From Pedobacter sp. Leaf250 (GTDB taxonomy: Bacteria > Bacteroidota > Bacteroidia > Sphingobacteriales > Sphingobacteriaceae), in NCBI RefSeq assembly GCF_920984735.1, contig NZ_CAKLBU010000020.1:1-64000 (forward strand): DNA of 64,000 nt. The letters run 5' to 3'. This document shows, one piece after another, positions 8,598 to 17,560 of this stretch (the first letter of the stretch is position 1; the number at the start of each line of letters is the position of its first letter). Both the position numbers and the translations under genes were made by a program. The notes below the pieces were generated by a model. The model searched no databases, was not told where the DNA came from, and saw nothing but the letters and a program-made list of their open reading frames with translations.

Positions 8598-9560
8598 TTA
8601 TAATAAATCTTTAATGATCTTTTCAATGGATAATCCTTCAGCTTCAGCACGATAATTTCTTACAATACGATGGCGAAGAATAGGTTCTGCAACTGCTTGA
8701 ACATCTTCAATATCGGGAGCATATTTGCCTGAAATGGCAGCATGGCATTTTGCGCCTAAAACCAAAAATTGCGAAGCTCTTGGTCCGGCGCCCCAGTTAA
8801 TGTATTTATTTACTGCTTCGGTTGCAAATTCACTATTCGGACGGGTTTTAGATGCCAATTTCACGGCATATTCTAAAACGTTATCCGTTACCGGAATATC
8901 GCGAATCAGTTTCTGAAAAAATTGAATATCATCTGCATGGATAATTTTTTCCAGCTGGATGGTTCTGTTGCTCGTGGTATTTTTTACAATATTCAATTCA
9001 TCAGCAAACTTAGGATAGTTTAATTGAATGTTGAACATGAATCGATCCAACTGCGCTTCCGGTAGGGGATAAGTTCCTTCTTGCTCAATTGGGTTTTGTG
9101 TAGCCAAAACGAAAAAAGGTTTAGGCAAAGTATGGGTTAGGCCAGCTGCGGTAACCGATTTCTCTTGCATGGCCTCAAGCAAAGCGGCTTGTGTTTTAGG
9201 CGGCGTACGGTTAATCTCATCAGCCAAAATAATGTTCGAAAAAACAGGCCCTTTTATAAATTTAAAGTTCCTGTCTTCTCCTAATATTTCAGCACCGATA
9301 ATGTCACTTGGCATTAAATCAGGTGTGAATTGAATTCTGTTGAAATCTAAATCCAAAACCGAAGCAACAGTTTGAACGAGTAGTGTTTTAGCCAATCCGG
9401 GTACACCAACCAGCAAACAATGTCCGTTGCTGAAAATGGCGATTAAAACAGATTTGATGATATCATCTTGTCCAACAACAACCTTACTAATTTCGGTTTT
9501 AATTTTGTTGAAGGTATGATGAAGTGCATCAACGGCTTCTACTTCGTTTTTATACTGCAT
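8598..9560 (-). CDS. MoxR-family AAA+ ATPase
   Basis: A 320-residue AAA+ protein. Walker A is G52-VPGLAK-T59, Walker B is ILADE with D114-E115, followed by the MoxR hallmark INRTPPKTQAALLEAMQE, then sensor blocks ATQNPIEQEGTYPLPEAQLDRF and a C-terminal lid. MoxR proteins act as chaperone-like ATPases, often with VWA-domain partners. Here the partner is not adjacent: it is the last gene of a minus-strand operon, 5 bases after the SurA-like PPIase. That coupling suggests a role linked to envelope protein maturation (inference). Confidence 0.93.
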   Translation of the reverse strand: MQYKNEVEAVDALHHTFNKIKTEISKVVVGQDDIIKSVLIAIFSNGHCLLVGVPGLAKTLLVQTVASVLDLDFNRIQFTPDLMPSDIIGAEILGEDRNFKFIKGPVFSNIILADEINRTPPKTQAALLEAMQEKSVTAAGLTHTLPKPFFVLATQNPIEQEGTYPLPEAQLDRFMFNIQLNYPKFADELNIVKNTTSNRTIQLEKIIHADDIQFFQKLIRDIPVTDNVLEYAVKLASKTRPNSEFATEAVNKYINWGAGPRASQFLVLGAKCHAAISGKYAPDIEDVQAVAEPILRHRIVRNYRAEAEGLSIEKIIKDLL

Positions 9561-9565
9561 TCGTA

Positions 9566-10933
9566 TTATTTTGCGGCTGTGGCGGTTTTAGTCCAGATTT
9601 TTAATTCATCACAGGTATTAAATTCGTCGTCGATTTTAATATATGTGCTTTCACGGCGCTTCTCAAACCATTCGCTTAAAGTACGATTTATTTTATCACT
9701 TTGAGCCGCATCTCTGATTTTTGGGAAATCCTGAGCCATGTTTGCTTTGTGAGGCGGAATTTTAGATTTTAAATAAAGTAAACGATAACCTTGTTTACCA
9801 TCAGGAGCAGTATATAAATCTGGTTTAGAAATGCCTCCAATTTTCATGGTATCAATTACCAAAAACACAGATGGGTCTAATTTATCAATAGGAATAAACG
9901 TAGTTCTTGCCTGAACATTCTCGGCATTTAACATCATACCGCCATTATATTTCGATTCTTTATTATCTGAATATAAGTTTGCAGCAGCTGCGAATGATAG
10001 TTTGTTAGACATGATTTTATTGTAAACACTATCAGCATGTAATTTTAAACGGGTTAAACTTTCTGGTGTTGTTGCCGGTCTGATTAAAATGTGACGGGCG
10101 TGAACCTGCTCACCACGGCGCTCAATTACCTGAAGAATATGGAAACCAAATTCCGTTTCAAATACAGGCGAAATCTCTCCGGCTTTAAGTTTAAAAGCCC
10201 AGGCTGTAAATTCTTTGGCCATCATACTTCTGTCGAAAAACCCTAAATCCCCACCATCTGCAGATGATCCTGGATCTTCCGAATAAGTTTTAGCCAATAC
10301 GCCAAAATCATCACCACCTTTAATTCTCAGGCGTAAAGCCTCAATTTTATCGCGGAACCTTTGTTTTTCTGCCCTTGATAATTTTGGATCAAGAATAACT
10401 TCGCCTACTTCAACTTCAGTATTGAATTCTGGAATACTATCACCCAAAGATTTGAAATATTTTTCAACTTCCATTGGAGTTACGTTAATATTTTCGGTGA
10501 TTTTACCCTGCATTTTTTGAGCGATTAAACCATCTTTAATTGTTGGTCTCATCTCATCTTTATATTGCAAAACAGATTTGTTTAAAAATTGCTCCAAGCG
10601 CTCTTGTCCACCGGCACGTTGCATCATCGAACGCATACGTTTATCTACCTCATCGTCCACTTGGCCATCCTCAACCATTACCGAATCGATCTCAGCTTGT
10701 TGTTTAAGTAATTTTTGCGTTAAGGTATTCTGTAGAATTTTACATTTAATACTTTCGTTAGGTGGGTTTCCCTGATAAAGGTATTGTGTATATTCCTGGT
10801 TCAAATCTGAAAGTAGGATGATATTATTACCTACTACAGCAGCAACTTTATCGATGTTATGTTTCCCTGGCTGGGCATAACTGTTTAAAAATATGCAAAT
10901 TAATGCTGTTGCTACTAAAAAAAACTTCTTCAT
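9566..10933 (-). CDS. SurA-like periplasmic peptidyl-prolyl isomerase
   Basis: The start is placed at the ATG opening MKKFFLVATALICIFLN, which gives a signal peptide ending SYAQ; an in-frame start at 10954 would add seven residues. After the signal comes a SurA N-terminal helical domain (about 25-165, VAAVVGNNIILLSDL), then two parvulin (PpiC) domains: about 170-270, with DPGSSADGGDLGFF and GFHILQV, and about 275-380, with HARHILIRP and a more diverged body. The role is folding and delivery of outer-membrane proteins. The preceding 208-residue gene is a related foldase without parvulin domains. Confidence 0.9.
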   Translation of the reverse strand: MKKFFLVATALICIFLNSYAQPGKHNIDKVAAVVGNNIILLSDLNQEYTQYLYQGNPPNESIKCKILQNTLTQKLLKQQAEIDSVMVEDGQVDDEVDKRMRSMMQRAGGQERLEQFLNKSVLQYKDEMRPTIKDGLIAQKMQGKITENINVTPMEVEKYFKSLGDSIPEFNTEVEVGEVILDPKLSRAEKQRFRDKIEALRLRIKGGDDFGVLAKTYSEDPGSSADGGDLGFFDRSMMAKEFTAWAFKLKAGEISPVFETEFGFHILQVIERRGEQVHARHILIRPATTPESLTRLKLHADSVYNKIMSNKLSFAAAANLYSDNKESKYNGGMMLNAENVQARTTFIPIDKLDPSVFLVIDTMKIGGISKPDLYTAPDGKQGYRLLYLKSKIPPHKANMAQDFPKIRDAAQSDKINRTLSEWFEKRRESTYIKIDDEFNTCDELKIWTKTATAAK

Positions 10934-10984
10934 TCTATTTATTATATTTTGCAAATTTAATATTAATCTTTTACCAAAATGGAT

Positions 10985-11581
10985 TTACTGTTTTGCGAGT
11001 TTTTTCAACTCATTCTCATTGATTTTAATCTGATGCTTTTGTCTAAGTCCGTTAATCCAATTTTCTTCCAAAATTTGCTGGTAATCGGCTACTACCTGCC
11101 CTTTAATTTCGCTTAAAGGTTTGTTGTAATTTTGCTGATTTTTGGCGTAAAAACTGGTTATAGCTTGTTCATCATCTTGTGCTTTATTCCAAATTTTTTG
11201 TTCAGATACATTAAACATTAAAACGCCCTCTTTATATTCTGTCAGCAAAAAATCGTGGTCTTTATGGGTTGCATTGGCTTTTTTATGGTTTGCTAATGCA
11301 GTTTCATAAGTTTTCACTTCTTCCTGATAAACGGGGTTTTTGTCTAAGCCCATTTCTCTGGCATCTAAAACCTTCAATTTAAAGTTGATATAAAGATTTA
11401 GGTAGCTTTGCAGGTTGTCATAATCGGCACTTATCGTTCCATTGTGGCTCTTTTTATATGCCCATAAAAATTCTTTAGCACTTATTGATTTACCGTTAAT
11501 TGCAGCTACGTTTTGCGCAAACGAATAACCGAAAATACAACTGAAAATAAACAAGCAACAAGCCTTTTTTAAGCAGAGCAC
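10985..11581 (-). CDS. SurA/PPIase-like foldase without a parvulin domain
   Basis: A secreted protein of about 198 residues. No ATG fits; the GTG at 11581 (LCLKKACCLFIFSCIFGYSFAQ) gives a good signal peptide, while a TTG at 11611 would add ten residues. The N-terminal half resembles the SurA-like region of Bacteroidota PPIases (INGKSISAKEFLWAYKK, LNLYINFKLKVLDA). The C-terminal half resembles the segment that normally follows the parvulin domain (LLTEYKEGVLMF, IWNKAQDD, DYQQILEENWINGLRQKH). The catalytic parvulin domain itself is absent and the frame is intact, so it appears to be a chaperone-only version. First gene of the operon with the PPIase and MoxR. Confidence 0.7.
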   Translation of the reverse strand: MLCLKKACCLFIFSCIFGYSFAQNVAAINGKSISAKEFLWAYKKSHNGTISADYDNLQSYLNLYINFKLKVLDAREMGLDKNPVYQEEVKTYETALANHKKANATHKDHDFLLTEYKEGVLMFNVSEQKIWNKAQDDEQAITSFYAKNQQNYNKPLSEIKGQVVADYQQILEENWINGLRQKHQIKINENELKKLAKQ

Positions 11582-11676
11582 TCTATAAATTTTAATGGAT
11601 AAAAGTAACAATTAGCGGCGCTATTATAAGATATTTAACTAATTTTAACAGAAATTATTATCCGGCAAAAATACGA

Positions 11677-12330
11677 ATGGAAAACCAGCTTACCAACAAT
11701 GCGAATGCTTTACGCTTATTTTTTACTGAAGATGTTTTTTTGGTAAAAGATGAAACCGTAGAAATCACCGCTGTTGATCATGAAAAGCCTGTTTATCATT
11801 CAATTATAAATGAAAATGTTTTAGCTGAGGAAAAAGGTTTGGCACCAAAAAATGAGTTAATTTCCATTGAAAAAGTAGATGTAGTTGTTAATACCTATAC
11901 GCCCAAAGTCGAAATCCCTCATATTGTTGCTGAACCTACAGCCCCAAAAACCTTTAAATTTTTGGGTGGAAACAAAAAATCAGTATTGATTCTGGTGAAT
12001 GATATTCAGCATGATGTAAGCACAGAGCAAGGAAGGGATTTATTGAGAAAAATTGTAAAAGCAGTTGATTTAAGTACACCTGATTTTGCCATAGTGAATT
12101 ATGCACAATACGATGGAACAGAATTTAATGAATTTCAGGAATTCTTTAAGCCGGCAATTATGCTTTCATTCGGTGTAGAAATTACCGATTTAAAATTGAA
12201 CGTTACTTGGCAGAATGAAATCATTCAACATGGAAATACTAAAATTATTTTTGCTCCTAATCTGCATCAATTAGACAGTGATTTGATATCGAAAAAACAA
12301 CTTTGGGGAAATCTTCAAAAAATTAAGTAA
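11677..12330 (+). CDS. Uncharacterised protein, possible DNA polymerase III psi-like
   Basis: A 217-residue cytoplasmic protein with no confident family. Residues 1-95 are variable and charged. From about 100 there is a compact domain with SVLILVND, LLRKIVKAVDLSTPDFAIVN, a central FGV, and a late IIFAPNLHQL...KKQLWGNLQKI block. This order (strand, helix, strand, small loop with P-x-L, terminal K-x-x-LW helix) recalls psi (HolD) proteins with a uracil-DNA-glycosylase-like fold, but the match is by eye and weak. It lies 54 bases upstream of rdgB, probably in one unit with that nucleotide-pool gene. Confidence 0.45.
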   Translation: MENQLTNNANALRLFFTEDVFLVKDETVEITAVDHEKPVYHSIINENVLAEEKGLAPKNELISIEKVDVVVNTYTPKVEIPHIVAEPTAPKTFKFLGGNKKSVLILVNDIQHDVSTEQGRDLLRKIVKAVDLSTPDFAIVNYAQYDGTEFNEFQEFFKPAIMLSFGVEITDLKLNVTWQNEIIQHGNTKIIFAPNLHQLDSDLISKKQLWGNLQKIK

Positions 12331-12384
12331 TAGAATTCAGGTATTGCAATTGTTTTACTTATTTTCCATCCAACATCATTTATC

Positions 12385-12957
12385 ATGAAAAAGCTTGTTT
12401 TTGCAACCAATAATCAACATAAAACTGAAGAAATCCGATTAGCATTAGCTGGAGAATATGAAGTTTTAAATCTGAACGATATTGGTTGTGATGTTGATAT
12501 TCCAGAAACAGCAGAAACATTTGAAGGTAACGCAACCTTGAAGAGCAAATACGTAATAGAAAATTTTAATTTGGATTGCTTTGCGGATGACAGCGGTTTG
12601 GAGGTTGAAGCTTTAAACAATGAACCAGGAATTTATTCGGCAAGATATGGTGGGAGCAGAGACAGTTTAGCAAACATGCAGCTGGTTTTGCAAAAACTCG
12701 AAGGTCAAAGCAATCGGAAGGCAAGGTTTAGAACGGTAATTTCTTTAATGCTTAATGGGGAGAATCATATATTCGAAGGTAAAATTGACGGCACGATCAG
12801 AGAAAGTTTATCAGGATCGAAAGGCTTCGGCTACGATCCGATTTTCCAACCTGAAGGATATGATATTACTTTTGCTGAAATGGATATGGCAGAAAAAAAT
12901 ACGATTAGCCACAGGGCAATTGCGGTAAAAAAGATGATTGAGTTTTTGAAGAAATAG
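12385..12957 (+). CDS. rdgB: XTP/dITP diphosphatase (HAM1/RdgB)
   Basis: A 190-residue Ham1-family pyrophosphatase that removes deaminated purine nucleotides (dITP, XTP). The signature blocks are ATNNQHK at 7-13, FADDSGLEVEAL with D68-D69, PGIYSARYGG, the base-recognition block SGSKGFGYDPIF, and SHRAIAVKK near the C-terminus. Length is normal. It probably shares a transcript with the gene just upstream. An extragenic repeat follows. Confidence 0.96.
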   Translation: MKKLVFATNNQHKTEEIRLALAGEYEVLNLNDIGCDVDIPETAETFEGNATLKSKYVIENFNLDCFADDSGLEVEALNNEPGIYSARYGGSRDSLANMQLVLQKLEGQSNRKARFRTVISLMLNGENHIFEGKIDGTIRESLSGSKGFGYDPIFQPEGYDITFAEMDMAEKNTISHRAIAVKKMIEFLKK

Positions 12958-12963
12958 CAAAAT

Positions 12964-13121
12964 CGTCATTGCGAGTGCCGATTTTTCATCGGGACGCGGC
13001 AATCTTCATATTGTAAATAACATTACAAAAGAAAAAGCAACGATTATTGTTGGATTACGCCATTTAAAAAGATGGCCACAAACATCTCAGATGAAAATCA
13101 GAGATATTTTCGTAATGACGA
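12964..13121. repeat. Extragenic element with CGTCATTGCGA ends
   Basis: CGTCATTGCGA at 12964 and TTTCGTAATGACGA near 13109-13122 form inverted ends. Inside lie a GCCGATTTTTCATCGG hairpin and simple inverted segments. It relates to the CATTGCGAGG palindrome at 32252-32313 and the element at 42973-43037. It occupies the gap between the convergent rdgB and ostA-like genes. Confidence 0.5.
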
Positions 13122-13155
13122 CCAGCTTTGTAATGACCATCTAAAATATCAGGAT

Positions 13156-15459
13156 TTATAACTTTTGTAGCATCTTCTTCAATGAATCAGCTTTTGGTAG
13201 AATTGGTTTGATTCCAAAATTAACCGTATCTAAAGGATTGGCCAGAGGCAGATTCTTATTCAAATTGAAATTAGGCGCTACTGTTTTTTTAACAGGTACT
13301 TTACTGGCTGTTGATTTAGCTGGCGTTAACCCTTTATTAGCCAAGTTAGTTTTTGGCAAGGCAGTTTTAGGTTTAGCCCTTACCTTACCAGCCGAACCAA
13401 TTGCATCTTTTTTAGCTTTCGGTCTTTCTTTCGGTTTCCACGAAAATCCTTTTAACACATTGTCTTTTGCAACCTTACCATCAGGATTTAATGCACCTTC
13501 TACACCCTTAATGTAAACAATGTCTTCAATATCGTTCTCATTATCCTGAAAAATAAATTTTATCCTGCTGCTCAGTGTTTGGTTCATTTCTTTATAAAGC
13601 TTTGTGCTATCATCCTGAGTGTAATAAATGCTTTCTGCATTACCATCTACATACATGGTTTTCAGCTTGCCGTTTTTAAAGAAACCAGTCATCAACCTAC
13701 CTTTAATCTGGTTAAACCGCAGGGAGTCTTTTGGTGTGTTCACTAAAAATGCATTTCTGAAGGCCTGGAGATTATTCAGTTTTTTATTTTTAAACTGAAC
13801 ATAAATGGTATCTGCAATTTGTTGCGAACCTTCAGACCAAATGATAGGATTTACAAAACAGCGCAAAGTAGAATCGGCACTGGTGTAAAATAAACTATCG
13901 GTTTTAGCCTGAATATTTGTTTTGAAAATCTTTACACCATGATAAGCCTTGATAATACGAGCCTGAACGGTATCTGCAGGGTTGAATTTTGCCGTATCAT
14001 TTTTTAAACCTGGTTTTAAATTGATCAGGGTTTTATTCAATGCGTCTTTAGTTGCTGTTTTGGGAAGACTTTTCGATAAAGAATCGACCTTGGATGGATC
14101 TATATTTTTTATTTGATTTCCAGTTTTAGTAGTAATTTTCTTTGTTAAACTATCCGTTTTTAAAGCTGGTAAATTTTTAATGATTGAGTCTGCTGTGGTT
14201 TTTATTAATTTTAGCGTACTATCAGACTTTATTTTTTGAGGACTTTTAATTAAGGAATCAATCTTTAGGCTATCGATGGATTTATTGGGGAATAAGCTTT
14301 TTTCATCATTTGGATCAGTCTCGCTTTTAGATTTATTTTTACTTTTCCTATCAGTTTTAGCTTTTTCTGCAACTACATTAATACCTTTTGTTGCCGTTGG
14401 TTTGGCTGAACTTTCTTTTTTTTCCTTAGTTCCGCCATTTTCTTCATCATCTTCTCCAACTTCATTATCAGCTTTAATAGAAATTTTAGGGATTAGTTTT
14501 AGTGTTTTTTGCAAAACCATTTGAGTTTCCAAAGTATCTGCGCCCATCCATAAACTATCCGGACGTTTTTTCCCCTTTACCAAAATCGAATCTTCAGTTC
14601 CAATGCCTAAATAAGCATTTCTGGTAACTAATGTCCGCTGATCAATTTTATAATAGTAGCCTAAATCACCAAACATTTTCATTTTATCTTTCGTGTCAGA
14701 AAAGACAATGTTTTTAACGGCTTTGCCTACGCCCCGTTTACCGTAATAATATAAGCTATCGCCTTTTAGCGATCTCGTTCCTTGTGTGTATAGGTTTTTT
14801 TTGCCGAAGAAGGCATCTTCAGATGCTGTATTATATTGACCGTTTTCTGTATATAAATTATCGTCTTTGCCTTTAATATTTGTTGGGCCATAAAAAAATG
14901 CCCATTTACTTTGAGTGTTGTAACTCATCGTATCAGATTTTATTGTGGTTTGTGGCGTAACTACCACAACATCATATTTAAAATATGCATCATTGGTATT
15001 ACTGAAATAATATCCGTTTTTACTCGTAAGCGTAACAGTTTGATTCACAATTTTTCCGCCACTTGTATAAGTTCCGATTTTACTTAAGGTGTTATAATCT
15101 AAAACATTTGTAGTTAAAACCGATGTGGGATCGACCATTCTTACATTCCCAGTTAAATGCGCCTGCTTTTTATTTCCATCATATTCCAGTTGATCGGAAT
15201 AAATATCCGTAGTGAGCTGATTGATGTGAACATTTTTAAAAGCTTCGAAATAATTTCGCTCGCTGTAAAACACAGCACTGTCGCAGGTTAATGTGGCATT
15301 ATCTTGCTGAAAAACAGGATAGCGTAAATAGCTGATTTTATTTTTCGTGTCGCCACTAATTTTGCCAAACGAAACAATTTTGATCTTCGTTGCCTTTTGT
15401 TGGCCAAAAAGAAATGCCGGAAAGAATATTAAAAATAAAAAGACAAATAGTTTTTGCAC
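13156..15459 (-). CDS. OstA-like LPS-transport (LptA/LptD N-domain-like) protein
   Basis: A 767-residue exported protein starting at GTG (no better ATG), with signal peptide 1-19. Residues about 25-330 show the repeating short strands of OstA/LptA beta-jelly rolls (ATLTCDSAVFYSERNYFEAFKNVHI, LTGNVRMVDPTSVLTTNVLDY). A Lys/Ser/Asp/Thr-rich low-complexity linker (about 335-500) separates a second OstA-like stretch (about 505-680), and the tail is basic and Pro/Ala-rich. There is no LptD beta-barrel. It is likely a periplasmic LPS-bridge protein; the long linker is unusual. Divergent from tilS around a palindrome. Confidence 0.8.
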   Translation of the reverse strand: MQKLFVFLFLIFFPAFLFGQQKATKIKIVSFGKISGDTKNKISYLRYPVFQQDNATLTCDSAVFYSERNYFEAFKNVHINQLTTDIYSDQLEYDGNKKQAHLTGNVRMVDPTSVLTTNVLDYNTLSKIGTYTSGGKIVNQTVTLTSKNGYYFSNTNDAYFKYDVVVVTPQTTIKSDTMSYNTQSKWAFFYGPTNIKGKDDNLYTENGQYNTASEDAFFGKKNLYTQGTRSLKGDSLYYYGKRGVGKAVKNIVFSDTKDKMKMFGDLGYYYKIDQRTLVTRNAYLGIGTEDSILVKGKKRPDSLWMGADTLETQMVLQKTLKLIPKISIKADNEVGEDDEENGGTKEKKESSAKPTATKGINVVAEKAKTDRKSKNKSKSETDPNDEKSLFPNKSIDSLKIDSLIKSPQKIKSDSTLKLIKTTADSIIKNLPALKTDSLTKKITTKTGNQIKNIDPSKVDSLSKSLPKTATKDALNKTLINLKPGLKNDTAKFNPADTVQARIIKAYHGVKIFKTNIQAKTDSLFYTSADSTLRCFVNPIIWSEGSQQIADTIYVQFKNKKLNNLQAFRNAFLVNTPKDSLRFNQIKGRLMTGFFKNGKLKTMYVDGNAESIYYTQDDSTKLYKEMNQTLSSRIKFIFQDNENDIEDIVYIKGVEGALNPDGKVAKDNVLKGFSWKPKERPKAKKDAIGSAGKVRAKPKTALPKTNLANKGLTPAKSTASKVPVKKTVAPNFNLNKNLPLANPLDTVNFGIKPILPKADSLKKMLQKL

Positions 15460-15479
15460 TTTACAAAGTTAGTTTTTTG

Positions 15480-15495
15480 TTCCGAACGTTCGGAA
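15480..15495. promoter_or_regulatory. Perfect 16-bp palindrome, candidate operator
   Basis: TTCCGAACGTTCGGAA reads identically on both strands. It sits 20 bases upstream of the ostA-like start and 29 upstream of the tilS start, a position suited to control of both divergent genes. The form is typical of sites for dimeric repressors; no regulator gene is adjacent. Confidence 0.5.
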
Positions 15496-15524
15496 TACCA
15501 GTTAAAATTAAATATTTTTGATGG

Positions 15525-16856
15525 ATGTTACCCTTAAAACAATTTCAGGATTTTATTAATCAGCACCAGCTGTTTTTAAAGGGTAATAAGATTCTTTTAG
15601 CCGTTAGCGGAGGAAAAGATTCAGTATTAATGTTGCATTTGTTTAAAGCAATAGGCGTTAATATTGGTGTAGCGCATTGTAATTTCAACTTAAGAGGAGA
15701 TGAAGCGCAACGCGACGAAAATTTCGTTAAAATGTTAGCCGCAAGTCTTGATCTTCCTTTTTACATAACGCATTTCGAAACGAAAAAATATGCAGCCGAA
15801 AATAAAATTTCTACTCAAATGGCTGCCCGAGATTTACGTTACAATTGGTTTGAAGAGATTAGGGTAAAAGAAGGATTTGATTACGTGGCATTGGCGCATC
15901 ATCAAAATGATACCGTAGAAACCATGCTTATAAATTTAACTAGAGGTACAGGCATAAGCGGCATACATGGTATTTTATCTAATCGAGGAAATTTAATCAG
16001 GCCATTATTGTTTTTAAACCGCCAGGAAATTGATGAATTCATTGAAAATAATCATCTTGATTATATTGAAGATAGTTCCAACCAAAGCGCTAGTTACACA
16101 CGGAATAAAATCAGGTTAAAAGTAATTCCTCATTTAAAAGAGATTAATCCAGATTTGGAAAAAACTTTTACCGAAAACGCAGCCCGTTTTGCTGAAGTAG
16201 AAACGTTTTTAAATGTTCAGGTGCAAAAATTATCTGCAAAAATTCTAAACAAAAAGGCAGATGGTATTTATATCCCATTGGATGAAATTTCAAGGCTGAA
16301 TCCGCAAAAGCTGCTATTGTTTGAGTTACTTAAACCTTATGGATTTACTGAAAGTGTAATTCAGGAAATTATAAACCATTTAAAATCATTAAGTGGAACA
16401 CATTTTTTTAGTGCTAATCATCAGGCAATTATCAATAGAGATTATTTGGTAATCGTGGATAAAAACAATGATGGAATTTCCAACCAGTTTATTCATCCAT
16501 CAACTAAGAGTGTTTTTTTTGGTAAGGATGAATTTGCGCTATCTTTTTCTACAGAAATCAAATTTGAAGCCAATCAAAACAAAGCTTTTGTAAATGCCGA
16601 TAAATTAATTTTTCCGTTGATTTTAAGAAATTGGCAAAATGGTGATAAATTTATACCATTAGGCATGCGGCAACCTAAAAAGGTAAGTGATTTTTTTATT
16701 GATGAAAAAGTTCCGCTACACCTAAAAGCCTCAACTGCAATTTTAATTAATGGTAATGGCGATATCATTTGGATTGCAGGTATGCGCCAGGATAATAGAT
16801 ATAAATTAACCACTGCAACAAAAAAAGTTGCTATATTCGAACTCAAAAAAAAATAA
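15525..16856 (+). CDS. tilS: tRNA(Ile)-lysidine synthetase
   Basis: A 443-residue PP-loop ATPase that converts C34 of tRNA-Ile(CAU) to lysidine. The P-loop SGGKDS is at 28-33, HCNFNLRGDEAQRDE follows at about 64-78, then ALAHHQNDTVETMLINLTRGTGISG, and a C-terminal TilS domain with LRNWQNGDKFIPLGM and the KKVSDFFID block. Length is normal. The stop TAA at 16854-16856 is directly abutted by the GTG of the next gene, indicating translational coupling. Confidence 0.96.
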   Translation: MLPLKQFQDFINQHQLFLKGNKILLAVSGGKDSVLMLHLFKAIGVNIGVAHCNFNLRGDEAQRDENFVKMLAASLDLPFYITHFETKKYAAENKISTQMAARDLRYNWFEEIRVKEGFDYVALAHHQNDTVETMLINLTRGTGISGIHGILSNRGNLIRPLLFLNRQEIDEFIENNHLDYIEDSSNQSASYTRNKIRLKVIPHLKEINPDLEKTFTENAARFAEVETFLNVQVQKLSAKILNKKADGIYIPLDEISRLNPQKLLLFELLKPYGFTESVIQEIINHLKSLSGTHFFSANHQAIINRDYLVIVDKNNDGISNQFIHPSTKSVFFGKDEFALSFSTEIKFEANQNKAFVNADKLIFPLILRNWQNGDKFIPLGMRQPKKVSDFFIDEKVPLHLKASTAILINGNGDIIWIAGMRQDNRYKLTTATKKVAIFELKKK

Positions 16857-17345
16857 GTGGAAAGCAGATACGCCTACATCGAAAAACAATATATCGGTCG
16901 TGATTATGTTCGCATTTTCATCAGGCTAATTATGGCTGCATTCTGTTTTGCCGCCTATGTTTACGAACGCGATCGCGATAATACCCAGGATTTATTTCTT
17001 GTGGTTGGCTTTGGAATCATTGGTGTATCCATGTTATTGCTTTTTTTAATTCAGTATAAAATTGTGGTCGATAATGGCAGCATGATTTTAGATGGACTTT
17101 GGACTACAAAACGTGTAAAAATTGATTTAAATAGCATTGTAGAGGTGCGCAAAGCAACTTATAGCCGCTACTTTTTTAATAATCCAGTTTATAATCTGCA
17201 CACCAAAGGAACCATTCGTTTTTATTCATCAGGTAAAGATGCAGTAGTTTTAACCGATCGTGACGGTTTAGAATATTTTATAGGTACGCAACGACCAAAT
17301 GAACTCTTTCTTGTGATTAAGGAAGAAATGAGAAATTTGAAATAA
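16857..17345 (+). CDS. Two-helix membrane protein, PH-like
   Basis: A 162-residue protein starting at GTG immediately after the tilS stop. Two hydrophobic helices (about 20-38 and 45-67) are followed by a soluble domain of alternating strands (YKIVVDNGSMILDGLW, VKIDLNSIVEVRKA, GTIRFYSSGKDAVVLT) and a last helix, the layout of bacterial membrane-anchored PH-like (bPH2/YdbS-like) proteins. Function unknown; the PH assignment is by pattern only. Confidence 0.65.
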   Translation: MESRYAYIEKQYIGRDYVRIFIRLIMAAFCFAAYVYERDRDNTQDLFLVVGFGIIGVSMLLLFLIQYKIVVDNGSMILDGLWTTKRVKIDLNSIVEVRKATYSRYFFNNPVYNLHTKGTIRFYSSGKDAVVLTDRDGLEYFIGTQRPNELFLVIKEEMRNLK

Positions 17346-17529
17346 TCTATCCAGGCATTATTTTCGCATATTCATCATATTAAATTTTAAATAACTTTTT
17401 GTTTCGTTTAATGCTGTGAGGTCTACTTAGTTGCTGCAAATGCTTATCAAAACAAATAAAGGAAAGTTATCATCTAAAATCCAGTGTTTTATTGCAATAT
17501 CCCGACATGCATTTCAGTTAAAAATGGGG

Positions 17530-17537
17530 TACATTTG
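17530..17537 (+). promoter_or_regulatory. Candidate -7 box of bshA
   Basis: TACATTTG matches TAnnTTTG and lies 23 bases before the bshA ATG. No convincing -33 TTTG is seen at the right distance. Confidence 0.4.
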
Positions 17538-17560
17538 TGTTAACAACAACACAATTATAA

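Noticed and set aside
13208..14524. Plus-strand frames of about 80-100 codons opposite the OstA-like gene
   Set aside because: They are antisense to a protein with a signal peptide and clear fold, and they have no start signal or family features.
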